From Mucilaginibacter sp. (GTDB lineage: Bacteria; Bacteroidota; Bacteroidia; Sphingobacteriales; Sphingobacteriaceae), in contig JARLHA010000007.1 in the NCBI GenBank assembly GCA_031292485.1, positions 31,134 through 95,133 of the forward strand: a stretch of DNA of 64,000 nucleotides, read 5' to 3'. The position numbers and the translations under genes are program-made. Every line of letters starts with the position of its first letter. The first letter of the stretch is position 1. A model generated the notes under the pieces. The model was not told the DNA's origin. It searched no databases and saw nothing but the letters and a program-made list of their open reading frames with translations. Positions 42,845-51,943 of the stretch are shown piece by piece.

Positions 42845-44197
42845 ATGATAGACACCGAAATCTCAGCAGCACAGGAAATCATCCATGATAACATGGAGCA
42901 TACCCTATTCTCCTGGAGCAAACAAAAAGGCATCAACCCGATTGCCGTTAAACGGGCCGAAGGGGTTTACCTGTACGACTATGACGGCAAGCGCTATATC
43001 GATTTTTCATCGGGACTGATGAATGTCAACATCGGCCATGGTAACCAGCGGATTACTGATGCCGTGGTGAAACAAATGCAGGAAGTAGCTTACGTTACCC
43101 CCAGTTGCGTTACCAAGGCCCGGGGCGACCTGGGCAAAAAGCTTGCAGAGATCTGCCCCGGCGATCTGAACAAAGCATTTTTTACGCTCTGCGGCGCTAC
43201 TTCTATCGAAAACGCTATTAAACTGGCCCGCCTGTACACAGGCAGGCACAAAATCATCAGCCGATATCAATCGTACCATGGGTCAACCTATGGGGTAATG
43301 TCGGCAGGTGGTGACCCGCGAAAACTGCCCGCAGATGCACAGCAGGCGCCTAATTTTGTACATATTGATATCCCCTATGCGTACCGCTGGCCCTATGGCC
43401 AGGATACTTTGCTGAGCGATTCCGTTGCCCAACTGGAACGGCTGATCGCTTACGAAGGTCCGGGTAATATTGCGGCGATGCTTTTTGAAGGGGAATCGGG
43501 TACCTCCGGCTGCTTTAAATATCCAGAAGGCTATATGAAAGCGGTTAGGGAAATCTGCGATAAAAACGGCATCCTGCTGATCATTGACGAAGTAATGAGC
43601 GGCTTTGGCCGTACCGGGCAATGGTTCGGCTTCCAGAACCATGGTATTGTGCCTGATATGGTGGCGATGGCTAAAGGCCTTACCTGTGGCTACCTGCCCT
43701 TCGGCTGTTTAATGGTGACCGATAAGATCGCCGCCAAATATGACGATGCCATGCTGCCGCTGGGCCTCACCTACTCCGCCCACCCGGTTTGCTGCGCCGC
43801 CGCTTTGGAAACGCTCCAAATCTACGAAGATGACAAACTGATTGAAAATACCATAACCATGGGTAAATATGTGGATGAACAGGTAGAACTGCTGAAACAA
43901 AAACACCCCTCCATAGGCGACTGGCGCAATACCGGCCTGCTGGGCTGTATCGAACTGGTAAAGAACCGTGACACCAAAGAGCCTATGGCGCCTTTTAACG
44001 CCAAACCCGACGAAATGAAGGTAATGAACAAGGTAGCCGCAAAAATAAAGGAGCTGGGCATGTACACCTTTGTACGCTGGAACTTTATATTTATAGCACC
44101 GCCCCTATGCGTTACCAAAGAACAGATTGACGAGGGCATGGCGATCATCAACGAAGCGATAAAGATCGCAGATGAAGCAATTGCTGAGGAGGCCTGA
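42845..44197 (+). CDS. Class III (omega) aminotransferase
   Basis: A 450-residue PLP aminotransferase of the aspartate aminotransferase family/class III fold type I. PLP lysine K277 lies in 'AMAKGLTCGYLPFG' and D248 in 'LLIIDEVMSGFGRTG'. 'FTLCGATSIENAIKLAR' and 'YQSYHGSTYG' are cofactor-phosphate loops. Candidate donors are beta-alanine, 4-aminobutyrate or taurine-like amines, giving a semialdehyde for MmsA. I start at MIDTEISAAQ; ATG 42800 would add 15 residues. Confidence 0.88.
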   Translation: MIDTEISAAQEIIHDNMEHTLFSWSKQKGINPIAVKRAEGVYLYDYDGKRYIDFSSGLMNVNIGHGNQRITDAVVKQMQEVAYVTPSCVTKARGDLGKKLAEICPGDLNKAFFTLCGATSIENAIKLARLYTGRHKIISRYQSYHGSTYGVMSAGGDPRKLPADAQQAPNFVHIDIPYAYRWPYGQDTLLSDSVAQLERLIAYEGPGNIAAMLFEGESGTSGCFKYPEGYMKAVREICDKNGILLIIDEVMSGFGRTGQWFGFQNHGIVPDMVAMAKGLTCGYLPFGCLMVTDKIAAKYDDAMLPLGLTYSAHPVCCAAALETLQIYEDDKLIENTITMGKYVDEQVELLKQKHPSIGDWRNTGLLGCIELVKNRDTKEPMAPFNAKPDEMKVMNKVAAKIKELGMYTFVRWNFIFIAPPLCVTKEQIDEGMAIINEAIKIADEAIAEEA

Positions 44198-44250
44198 TTA
44201 CTGCATAGCGGATAACCAGTTAACTGAAATCCTGCTTACAAAAAAATCGG

Positions 44251-45276
44251 TTATGATGATAGCGAAGTAATATCGTTAAGTACCCTTACAATTTTGTCTA
44301 ATTTTATCAACGATTCCTTTATGCCATTAATAAAGAAGGAAATATCCTCCTGCTCTAATTTAATATTATCAACAACTTCCGAAATGCCCATAAGTGTCGC
44401 TAGCGGTCCCCGCAAATCATGCGATACCATATGTGAAAACTGTTCAAGATCTTTATTTCGTTTTGACAATGAATTAGTCAGATTAATAAGATCCTCCTCC
44501 TGCTTTTTCCGGGAAGTAATATCCTCCGCAATTCCCAGGATGGCTTTTTTGTTGTGCCCCTCCGGGGTGAAAGGCACTTTGATAATCCTCCATGCTTTTA
44601 CTTCACCGGTATGGTCGGCTTGTTTAAATTCCGAAACGAATAACTTTTCATTTGAAGAAAGCACCTGCTGGTCCTGCCTTGTCAATTCCGCGTATTCCTG
44701 CGGCGACCTTACAAAATCCCGGAGATGCTTGTTGTTGAGTTCTTCGGCCGAGATGCCATAATGGTTTAAAAAGACATGATTACCGAAAATATAATACCCG
44801 TCAGGGTCCCTTGCATATATTGACAGCGGAATGAGATCCATAATCAACCGGATATTTGTTTCGGATTTAATTAAACCATTCTTTAAGTTAATAATGTCAG
44901 TGATATCATGGGCCACGCCATACAAACCCGTAGGGTTGCCGCCGGTATCAAACAGGTACTCTACCTGTGAATATATGTGCTTTACAGAACCGTCAGGCCT
45001 TATGATACGGTGATGAAAATTATAATTGCTAAATGTTTTTTGCGATGACGCTATAATACTTTTTACATACTCAATGTCTGACGGGTGAATAAATGATTCC
45101 CATTCTTCGTAAGTGTGAATAATGTCATCGTTTGGGATACCGTATATGTGACAGGTAATTTCAGACCATATCGCCATACCGGAATAAAAATCGAGTTCCC
45201 AATTGCCTATGTTGGCAATTTTTTGTAATTGTTTAAAACGGCTGATAGTAGCCTCCAACTTAGTTTCACGATCCAT
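44251..45276 (-). CDS. PAS-PAS-HisKA protein without an ATPase domain
   Basis: A 341-residue cytosolic protein. PAS1 is at about 12-128 with a PAC motif ('RIIRPDGSVKHIYSQVEY'), PAS2 at about 140-255, and a HisKA dimerisation helix pair at about 273-338 with H286 in 'SHMVSHDLRGPLATL'. The protein ends at 'DITSLSS' where HATPase_c would start. It keeps the phospho-acceptor histidine, so another kinase could phosphorylate it, making it a possible histidine phosphotransfer intermediate. No truncated ATPase sequence follows. Confidence 0.85.
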   Translation of the reverse strand: MDRETKLEATISRFKQLQKIANIGNWELDFYSGMAIWSEITCHIYGIPNDDIIHTYEEWESFIHPSDIEYVKSIIASSQKTFSNYNFHHRIIRPDGSVKHIYSQVEYLFDTGGNPTGLYGVAHDITDIINLKNGLIKSETNIRLIMDLIPLSIYARDPDGYYIFGNHVFLNHYGISAEELNNKHLRDFVRSPQEYAELTRQDQQVLSSNEKLFVSEFKQADHTGEVKAWRIIKVPFTPEGHNKKAILGIAEDITSRKKQEEDLINLTNSLSKRNKDLEQFSHMVSHDLRGPLATLMGISEVVDNIKLEQEDISFFINGIKESLIKLDKIVRVLNDITSLSS

Positions 45277-45743
45277 GAAAAAAAATATTTCAAGAAATAA
45301 TTAGTGATATACCTGGTATGCAAATTCGCAACAATTGCATGTTTAATTGTAACAGGTCAGGCATTTAACTAATTACTAAATTACTAAAATTATAAAAATA
45401 ATAGTAAAATATTAAAAAATATTCAGGCGCTTATTCGCAGTCATTTAAATAAAAACAGGACACCCGCGCTGCGATGCCGAAACAATGGGCCCACGCGATC
45501 ATCTCTCATGAAAAAAAATGATTTTCTCTTCTGTTTATTTCAGCAGCTGTTTCAACCAAAAACGAACCCACACTCGTTTAGCCGATAGTCCATAGTAGAA
45601 TATTGTGCGGCTTAACGTCTATATGGCATTTGCCATGGTCCATGGTCCATCGACTACAGTCTTACCGGGCTTTCCTCCCCATTGAAACATACTATTTTTT
45701 AATCCAAGATTAAAAGTTACCTTTACAAAGGAGGATTTGAGCA
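45277..45743. other. 467-bp gap with short repeats
   Basis: The left half is AT-rich without signal. The centre holds CCAAAAACGAACCCACAC (45556-45573), a motif also found at 47289 and 54202 and, inverted, at 42719. Around 45585-45660 are CCATGG/GATAGTCCATAG-type units. No gene is supportable. Confidence 0.6.
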
Positions 45744-45977
45744 ATGGGGTTACCGCTTCGCATTACATTTAACGATAAAGATTACGTTTACCAGATTATT
45801 GACAGTAAGCTGATTGATCAGCACAGTACTGAATTGAATTTATTACTGAACGGCGAAAAGGTCGGGCTGATAAAAAACGACAAACGCGTTTGGGTGCAAA
45901 AAGACGACAGCAAAACCATCGATCCGGAACTGATCCAGGCGCTGGGCCGTTCGGTATCCTTACGCATGCGGATGTAA
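45744..45977 (+). CDS. Small hypothetical protein with a canonical Shine-Dalgarno
   Basis: A 77-residue protein MGLPLRITFNDKDYVYQI... rich in beta-strand. The ATG is preceded at 45728-45735 by AAAGGAGG, eight bases upstream, a textbook Shine-Dalgarno that is rare in Bacteroidota. Its second half ('LLLNGEKVGLIKNDKRVWVQ', then 'IDPELIQALGRSVS') aligns by eye with the protein at 46061-46288, so the two look like distant paralogues. Function unknown. Confidence 0.7.
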   Translation: MGLPLRITFNDKDYVYQIIDSKLIDQHSTELNLLLNGEKVGLIKNDKRVWVQKDDSKTIDPELIQALGRSVSLRMRM

Positions 45978-46060
45978 AACCCTGCTATTTGCTGCCCATT
46001 GATATTACAACAGCGGTTTGATGCATTTGCCTGCCGCCCGATAATCCCACCATCCTAATT

Positions 46061-46288
46061 TCAGTCAAGCTGCCCGTCAATATGTGCGCCTATTTCTTCA
46101 ATGGTGGCAGCCGGCAGCAGCGTACCATTGGTTTGTATCCACCCTACGGCAGCATCATATTCAATATCGGCCATATAGCGGTTATTGAAATAGATTTTAT
46201 AGCTGTACGCCTGTAGCTGTGCTTCACAAAAAAACAGGTTACCCGAATACTTTATCTCAAAAGCTACCGAGCATTGATCATTATCCAT
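46061..46288 (-). CDS. Small hypothetical protein, paralogue of the 45744 product
   Basis: A 75-residue protein MDNDQCSVAFEIKYSG.... The pattern 'YFNNRYMADIEYDAAVGWIQ' then 'ATIEEIGAHID' mirrors the neighbour at 45744. A longer frame to 46336 would read through the operator palindrome, so I use the ATG at 46286-46288. TAATTTTG, a -7-type box, lies five bases upstream, which would give a leaderless or nearly leaderless mRNA. It is divergent from the gene at 46363. Confidence 0.65.
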   Translation of the reverse strand: MDNDQCSVAFEIKYSGNLFFCEAQLQAYSYKIYFNNRYMADIEYDAAVGWIQTNGTLLPAATIEEIGAHIDGQLD

Positions 46289-46315
46289 GTAAACAAAATT
46301 AAAAATAAATTTATA

Positions 46316-46343
46316 ATATGCTAATATTTTTAGCATATATTTG
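46316..46343. promoter_or_regulatory. Palindromic operator over a -7 box in a divergent promoter
   Basis: Perfect arms ATATGCTAA (46316-46324) and TTAGCATAT (46330-46338), 5-bp spacer. The right arm overlaps TATATTTG (46336-46343), the -7 box for the plus-strand gene. The region between the two divergent start codons is 74 bp. Confidence 0.65.
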
Positions 46344-46362
46344 TTTTACAAAAGTTTATGGT

Positions 46363-46716
46363 ATGGATAATTTCATTGTAAAAACGGATATGGACGCGGC
46401 ATACATCATCAATGAAACAGCAGAATTTATAATAAAGGCCGAAAAAAACAGACTGCTAACCAACCAGGATAGTGGCCCTATTATTATTGCAACCCTATAC
46501 CGCGAGTCATCGGGTTTTGAGCAGGTTTGCGATTATGTTTTTGAGGCGGTTACCCCGGCAGCTGCCGTAGATGCGGAGCTGTTGCATCGGGCGGTTAAAT
46601 ACTTTTTTACATGCTATTTAAATACTAACTACTACATAAAAAAGATCCCGATGTTCTCAAGCCTGTATTCTGGTGCCATATTTGCGGACAATACGATGGC
46701 TTGCCAATCATTATAA
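46363..46716 (+). CDS. Hypothetical protein under the palindromic operator
   Basis: A 117-residue soluble protein MDNFIVKTDMDAAYI... with a helical middle ('DAELLHRAVKYFFTCYLNTNYYIKKI'). No family recognised. The start follows the TATATTTG box by 19 bp; a longer frame to 46318 would include the operator and is rejected. It shares its control region with the divergent small gene at 46061. Confidence 0.65.
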   Translation: MDNFIVKTDMDAAYIINETAEFIIKAEKNRLLTNQDSGPIIIATLYRESSGFEQVCDYVFEAVTPAAAVDAELLHRAVKYFFTCYLNTNYYIKKIPMFSSLYSGAIFADNTMACQSL

Positions 46717-46775
46717 ATGGCTGCTACCCTGTTACATTTGGCTGTACGCCGTCGTAATAGTATTAAATTTACATC

Positions 46776-47254
46776 ATGAGATCCTATATATTTATGCTGA
46801 TGGTTGCATCAGGGTGCATTATCCTTGCTTCCGGTTGTACAACTACCGGAAGCAGCCGCACTAAATGCGGCCCATGCCCCCTGGAGCCGATTCAACTACC
46901 CCACATGAATTTCAGGGTGGTGGATAAAACCACCGGCAACGATTTGTTTTTTGGCAGCGGTGCCCCCTATAGCTCAGCCAGCTATCTATGCACCACATCG
47001 TTAACGGCAAACCGGATACAGTGACCATTACGGCAACAGTTAGTCCTGATTTTTTTTATGTTTATATAAACACGGTACACATGGTTGACACAGTTACCAT
47101 GAACATTGGCAATTTGCCGCAGGATATTTTATTATTTAAAACAGCCACCGTGGGCGGCTGCTGCCCCTACCTGGCACTTAATTCAATTTCATTTGATGGT
47201 GCGGTAGTGTTTACCAATACAAACGGGCCAAGCGTTGTAACGCTGCAAAAATAG
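46776..47254 (+). pseudogene. Lipoprotein gene split by a frameshift
   Basis: The 5' part (46776-about 46976) encodes a lipoprotein signal with lipobox 'LASGC' (C21) and 'HMNFRVVDKTTGNDLFFG'. The 3' part continues in another frame ('QLSMHHIVNGKPDTVTI' to 'LLFKTATVGGCCPYLALNS'). The two halves join sensibly if one base is restored near 46976-46979. Such lipoproteins of about 160 residues are common in Sphingobacteriaceae. It is either a real inactivating deletion or a sequencing error. Confidence 0.65.
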
Positions 47255-47522
47255 CCCGCAGCAACTCAAAATCCGTCCGTCTGTTTAACCCAAAAACAAA
47301 CGAACACTACGTCATTAAAGCCCACCGGCAAAAGAGCCCGGGGCCTGAATTCCTTTCAAAAAAAATCAAAATGCGATAACAATTACCTCCTGTTTTACGT
47401 ATAAAGGTAACGAGGTTTACTGCCCGTAATTTAACAAATTGATAATCAAATACATACGTTAAGTTACAGGTAAAAACTTCACGATAAGCTTGAAAAATTA
47501 CTTACCGGAACAGGATTATTAG

Positions 47523-48332
47523 ATGGAGGATGTTTTAAAACAACAAAAGCCCGAGGTAAGGATGCGGGCGTTCAGGGCTATTGATGAGCCCGAAACCTGC
47601 GAACTATTTATTAAAGGCCATACCGAGGTTTTAACCAGCATTGGCGTTACAAAGGTTACCTCGTCAAAAAACGGGTGGGCAAGTAACCCTGCTGTATTTG
47701 TTATTATTGTTGAATCGCTTGATGGCAAAAAAGTTTACGGCGGCGCCCGGGTACATGTTTCCGGCGGATCGGAGCCCTTACCCATTGAACAGGCAACCGG
47801 CAAAATGGATCCGGGAATATACGAACTGGTGTGGACCCACGCGCAGCACGGTACCGGCGAGATCTGCGGTTTATGGAATTCAAATGAATTCGCCGGCTAC
47901 GGCATCGGTACCCCCCTGCTCATCCGTACCCTTATTGCCATTTCATCGCAAATAGGTTTAAAATCGCTTTTCGCTTTATGCGCCCCTTATACCGTAAAAC
48001 CAGTAGTAAATTGCGGCATGGTACTGGTTGACAGTATTGGCAATAACGGCACCTTTTATTACCCAAAACTTGATCTGGTTGCCACCGCCATGGTTTTACA
48101 TGATGTTTCGGCCTTAAGCCTGGCCCGGGAAGACGACAGGCTGGCCATATTTGAAATGCGGGCCAAACCAGATAATTTTAAAATAAACCAACTAAAAAAC
48201 AAAGAAATCAGCATTGATTTTCGACTAATTATCCCTAATCTTGATCAATGGAACCTGGCTGAAACGATAACGGCTGCCTCGCGAACTTTCCCTGGCAATA
48301 AAATTGGAGAAAATGCACCCGCTTTTTTTTAA
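47523..48332 (+). CDS. GNAT/AstA-like N-acyltransferase
   Basis: A 269-residue protein of the GNAT superfamily in the broad sense. The acyl-CoA-binding loop is 'AGYGIGTPLLIRTL' (about 124-137), preceded by strand 'YELVWTHAQHGTGEICGLWNS' (100-120), which recalls arginine N-succinyltransferase (AstA) or acyl-homoserine-lactone-synthase-like folds. The C-terminal 80 residues are family-specific. The next gene is an E1-like adenylyltransferase only 48 bp away, so the two enzymes probably act together. The substrate is unknown. Confidence 0.6.
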   Translation: MEDVLKQQKPEVRMRAFRAIDEPETCELFIKGHTEVLTSIGVTKVTSSKNGWASNPAVFVIIVESLDGKKVYGGARVHVSGGSEPLPIEQATGKMDPGIYELVWTHAQHGTGEICGLWNSNEFAGYGIGTPLLIRTLIAISSQIGLKSLFALCAPYTVKPVVNCGMVLVDSIGNNGTFYYPKLDLVATAMVLHDVSALSLAREDDRLAIFEMRAKPDNFKINQLKNKEISIDFRLIIPNLDQWNLAETITAASRTFPGNKIGENAPAFF

Positions 48333-48380
48333 GCAATCAGGCCAGGGTACCTTACTATAAAACAGCATCGAAAAAACGCT

Positions 48381-49508
48381 ATGAACAATATATCCGGCTT
48401 TCTGGAAGACTTTAAGAACACAAAACAAGTTCATAAACCAATTATACTCCGGTTGGATAATCCCCGGGATAAACAAACGTTTAAAGATTTATTGGAAGAT
48501 TCCAAAATCAAATTCGTTTGTGATGAAATATATGGCCAGCTGGAGGAATTGATTAAGGTGCAAAACCCTTCCGCGAATTTCAGGCAAGATCAATACAATG
48601 AACTTATAAATAAGCATTTGGATGGAAAAGATATCAAGGAATATGGCGTATGGGTTTACTACCCCTGGAACCAAAGATTGGTACACCTGTTGGATGAGGA
48701 AGAATTTATTGAGGTACGAACAAACAGGAACCGAAATAAAATAACAAGGGAAGAACAGGAAAAACTCAGGACTAAGAAAATTGGCATTGTTGGCTTATCG
48801 GTAGGGCAATCCATAGCATTAACCATGGTAATGGAGCGGATTTGCGGAGAACTGAGATTAGCTGATTTTGATACAGCAGAGCTAAGCAACTTAAACCGGA
48901 TCCGGGCAGGCGTGCATAACCTTGGGCTCAATAAGACGATTATAGCCGCACGGGAAATACTTGAGATCGATCCATTTTTGAATGTTAAGATATTTAGCGA
49001 CGGGCTGAATGAAGGCAATATGGATGAGTTTTTTTTGGGAGGAGGTAAGTTAGATTTATTTATTGAAGTTTGTGATGGATTGAACATTAAAATAAAGAGC
49101 CGTTTTAAGGCCCGCGAATTTCAAATACCTGTTGTAATGGATACCAACGACAGGGGTATGCTGGACGTTGAACGCTTTGACCGTGAACCTGCAAGGCCTA
49201 TTTTACACGGGCTAGCGGAGGGGCTTAACCCTGACAGTATTGAGCACCTTACAAACGAAGAAAAAATTCCTTATATTCTTAAAATAGTTGGTGCAGAAAC
49301 AATGTCGGCCAGGCTAAAAGCATCCATGCTCGAAGTAAAAAAATCTATTAATACATGGCCTCAACTGGCATCCTCCGTTACTTTAGGCGGGGGCGTTACC
49401 ACTGATGTTTGCCGTCGTATTTTATTGGACCAGTTTCACGATTCCGGACGATACTATGTTGATCTCGACGAAATTATTGATAATAAAACGCAAACTGCAT
49501 TTACCTGA
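48381..49508 (+). CDS. E1/ThiF-like adenylyltransferase (Rv1355c/MoeY N-half type)
   Basis: A 375-residue protein. Residues 1-130 are a distinctive N-terminal region with 'VWVYYPWNQRLVHLLDEEEF'. Residues 132-345 are a ThiF/E1 Rossmann domain: G138-LSV-G142 loop, D162-F-D164, N170-L-N-R173, K185, and C231-D232 ('IEVCDGLN'). These match the ATP/Mg-binding residues of ThiF, MoeB and MccB. There is no zinc CxxC. Rv1355c (MoeY) homologues carry an extra C-terminal nitroreductase domain that is absent here. It probably adenylates a carboxylate. Confidence 0.78.
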   Translation: MNNISGFLEDFKNTKQVHKPIILRLDNPRDKQTFKDLLEDSKIKFVCDEIYGQLEELIKVQNPSANFRQDQYNELINKHLDGKDIKEYGVWVYYPWNQRLVHLLDEEEFIEVRTNRNRNKITREEQEKLRTKKIGIVGLSVGQSIALTMVMERICGELRLADFDTAELSNLNRIRAGVHNLGLNKTIIAAREILEIDPFLNVKIFSDGLNEGNMDEFFLGGGKLDLFIEVCDGLNIKIKSRFKAREFQIPVVMDTNDRGMLDVERFDREPARPILHGLAEGLNPDSIEHLTNEEKIPYILKIVGAETMSARLKASMLEVKKSINTWPQLASSVTLGGGVTTDVCRRILLDQFHDSGRYYVDLDEIIDNKTQTAFT

Positions 49509-49547
49509 TCAATTAATCAGTTTTAAGCGTAATTTTCTCCTTCCATT

Positions 49548-51704
49548 ATGAAACAGATCTATTTAAGCCTTTTATTCCTTCAGGCCTTTTTTTTAACCAA
49601 AGGAATTGCTCAAAAAATCATCATTTTTAGGGGGGATAATATAGTTATTGGTAAAAATATATCTATTCTGGAAGACCGCGCAAATCGTATTGATATTAAC
49701 GCAGTGCGCAAATCTTCCGGATTTATCCAGTCGCTTACCCAGGTTCCTAATCTGCAACTGAGTACATCGGCTTTTTGGCTGCGATTTACAATTAAGAATG
49801 AGAGTTCGGAGAAGCAGCTGTTGCTTAGTCTTGAATATCCTACGCTGGATGTGTGTGAGTTTTATTTTCCGGTTAATGGCGTATACAACACAGAAAAATT
49901 AAGCGACAATAATTCCTTTTATAAAAGAAAATACAAGCACCAGGACTTTCTTTTCGACGTAAAAATTCCGAAAGACAGTACGGCCACATTTTATCTTAAA
50001 GTTCAAAGTAATGAGGAAATGGTATTGCCATTAATATTAGGTACGCCACAAAAAATTGCCGAAAAGGAACTTACACGGGATATGCTATGGGGTATTCTTG
50101 TGGGAATACTTTTGGTTATGATACTTTATAATTCTTTTGTATTTATATCAACAAAGGATATCAGCTATTTATACTATGTATTATATACTTTATTTATAGC
50201 GCTTACTCAAACTTCATTGTCGGGCTATACCTACCGTTTCCTGTTTCCGAATCATCCTCTGTTGTTTGATATGGGTATAATCATATTTAATGCAATAGCA
50301 GGAATCGCCTTTTCATTATTTGCGCAATCCTTCCTGGAAATCAAAGAAAGGATGCCAATAATGAGCAAAGCATTTAATTTTCTTATCTTATTATATTCGC
50401 TTACAATTATTGTACGCCTTTGCGGATATGCGCTGATCAGTTACAGAATAACCGATGTTGGTGCATTGCTTGTAACCGTTATTGGTTTTATTACCTTAAT
50501 AAGGCTATCGCTGAAGGGTTACCGCTCGGCAAAGTTCTTTCTGCTGGCCTGGGCCATGTTTTTTTTGGGAATAGTATTGTTTGCATTACGTAATTTAGGT
50601 GTATTACCTTATAATAACTACACCAATTATACCATGCCAATAGGTATAGCTTTTGAAGTTATCCTGCTATCCCTCGCTCTGGCTGACAGACTTAATATTT
50701 TCAAGGCGGAGAAAGAAAAATCGCAGGAAGAAACCTTAAGGGTTTTACAGGAAAACGAAAAGATCATCCGCGAGCAAAATGTGGTTTTGGAGTTAAAGGT
50801 AAATGAACGGACGGTTGAATTAAGTGAATCAAATCACGAACTGAATAAAACGCTCGACGATTTGAAGCAGGCACAGGGCCAATTGGTTGAGGCTGAAAAG
50901 ATGGCCTCGCTGGGCCAGTTAACTGCAGGTATAGCACACGAAATTAATAACCCGATAAACTTTGTTACGTCAAACATCAACCCTTTAAACCGGGATATTA
51001 AAATGGTGCTTGAGGCCATTACGGTGATAGAAGAAGTAGGCCTTTCAGATGCGCCGCAGGCCGAAAAGCAAAAAAAGATAAAGGATTATAAAGAGGAACT
51101 TGATTTTAATTACCTGACAATGGAGATCAAACAATTAATAAAAGGGATTAACGACGGCGCAAACCGCACTGCTGAAATTGTTAAGGGCCTGAAAATATTT
51201 TCGCGACTGGATGAAGATGACCTAAAAATGGCCGATATGAATGAGGGGCTGGATTCAACCCTTGTAATCATCAACAATCAACTGCAGAATAAAATAAAAG
51301 TTATAAAACAATATGCCGATTTACCGCTTGTTGAATGTTATCCGGGGAAATTGAACCAGGTATTTTTAAATATTATATCGAATGCTATTTATGCAGTTCT
51401 GAAAAAATTTGGTGAAAACACCGGCGGCGAGATCATTATCAACACAAGCCACGACGAAAGCAATGTATATATTAAAATAAAAGACAATGGAACAGGTATG
51501 GATGCCCAAACGCAAAAAAAGATATTCGAGCCATTTTTTACAACAAAAGACGTTGGCGAAGGTACCGGCCTTGGGATGTCTATCGCCTATAATACCATTA
51601 AAAAGCATAACGGACAAATAATGATAAACAGCACCTTAAATGAAGGCACCGAATTTATATTACAACTGCCTATGGCAGCCCCCGGCAAGCCAATAAACCA
51701 GTAA
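49548..51704 (+). CDS. 7TMR-DISM sensor histidine kinase
   Basis: A 718-residue sensor. Signal peptide 1-21, 7TMR-DISMED2 extracellular domain (about 30-165), seven transmembrane helices (about 175-385), coiled coil (about 390-450, 'EKEKSQEETLRVLQENEKII'), HisKA with H464 in 'LTAGIAHEINNPINF', and HATPase_c with 'DNGTGMD' and 'GTGLGMSI'. DISMED2 domains resemble carbohydrate- or small-ligand-binding modules. It follows the E1-like gene by 39 bp on the same strand, so ligand-making enzymes and receptor may share a transcript. Confidence 0.93.
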   Translation: MKQIYLSLLFLQAFFLTKGIAQKIIIFRGDNIVIGKNISILEDRANRIDINAVRKSSGFIQSLTQVPNLQLSTSAFWLRFTIKNESSEKQLLLSLEYPTLDVCEFYFPVNGVYNTEKLSDNNSFYKRKYKHQDFLFDVKIPKDSTATFYLKVQSNEEMVLPLILGTPQKIAEKELTRDMLWGILVGILLVMILYNSFVFISTKDISYLYYVLYTLFIALTQTSLSGYTYRFLFPNHPLLFDMGIIIFNAIAGIAFSLFAQSFLEIKERMPIMSKAFNFLILLYSLTIIVRLCGYALISYRITDVGALLVTVIGFITLIRLSLKGYRSAKFFLLAWAMFFLGIVLFALRNLGVLPYNNYTNYTMPIGIAFEVILLSLALADRLNIFKAEKEKSQEETLRVLQENEKIIREQNVVLELKVNERTVELSESNHELNKTLDDLKQAQGQLVEAEKMASLGQLTAGIAHEINNPINFVTSNINPLNRDIKMVLEAITVIEEVGLSDAPQAEKQKKIKDYKEELDFNYLTMEIKQLIKGINDGANRTAEIVKGLKIFSRLDEDDLKMADMNEGLDSTLVIINNQLQNKIKVIKQYADLPLVECYPGKLNQVFLNIISNAIYAVLKKFGENTGGEIIINTSHDESNVYIKIKDNGTGMDAQTQKKIFEPFFTTKDVGEGTGLGMSIAYNTIKKHNGQIMINSTLNEGTEFILQLPMAAPGKPINQ

Positions 51705-51845
51705 TTTTAATTCACCCATAATAATTGGTTTATGCGGTAAGGGGGGTATGATATAATGAAGTTAAAACTGCAATTTTATTAAATATGCCCTGATTACCAA
51801 AGATTTATGACGGCAATCATTTAATTGCCTAATGGCAGTCATTTA

Positions 51846-51872
51846 TTGCAAACAAAACCATGCCTATATTTG
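51846..51872 (+). promoter_or_regulatory. Promoter of the receiver-kinase genes
   Basis: TTG (51846-51848), 16-nt spacer, TATATTTG (51865-51872) in the 239-bp gap. This suggests that the receiver-kinase and its following receiver have their own promoter, separate from the sensor kinase gene. Confidence 0.65.
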
Positions 51873-51943
51873 CCTAATAATGAAATAGTTAAATTAAAAA
51901 TGAAACAAAAAACCAGCCGCTAAGCTACCAAATCTAAAATATT

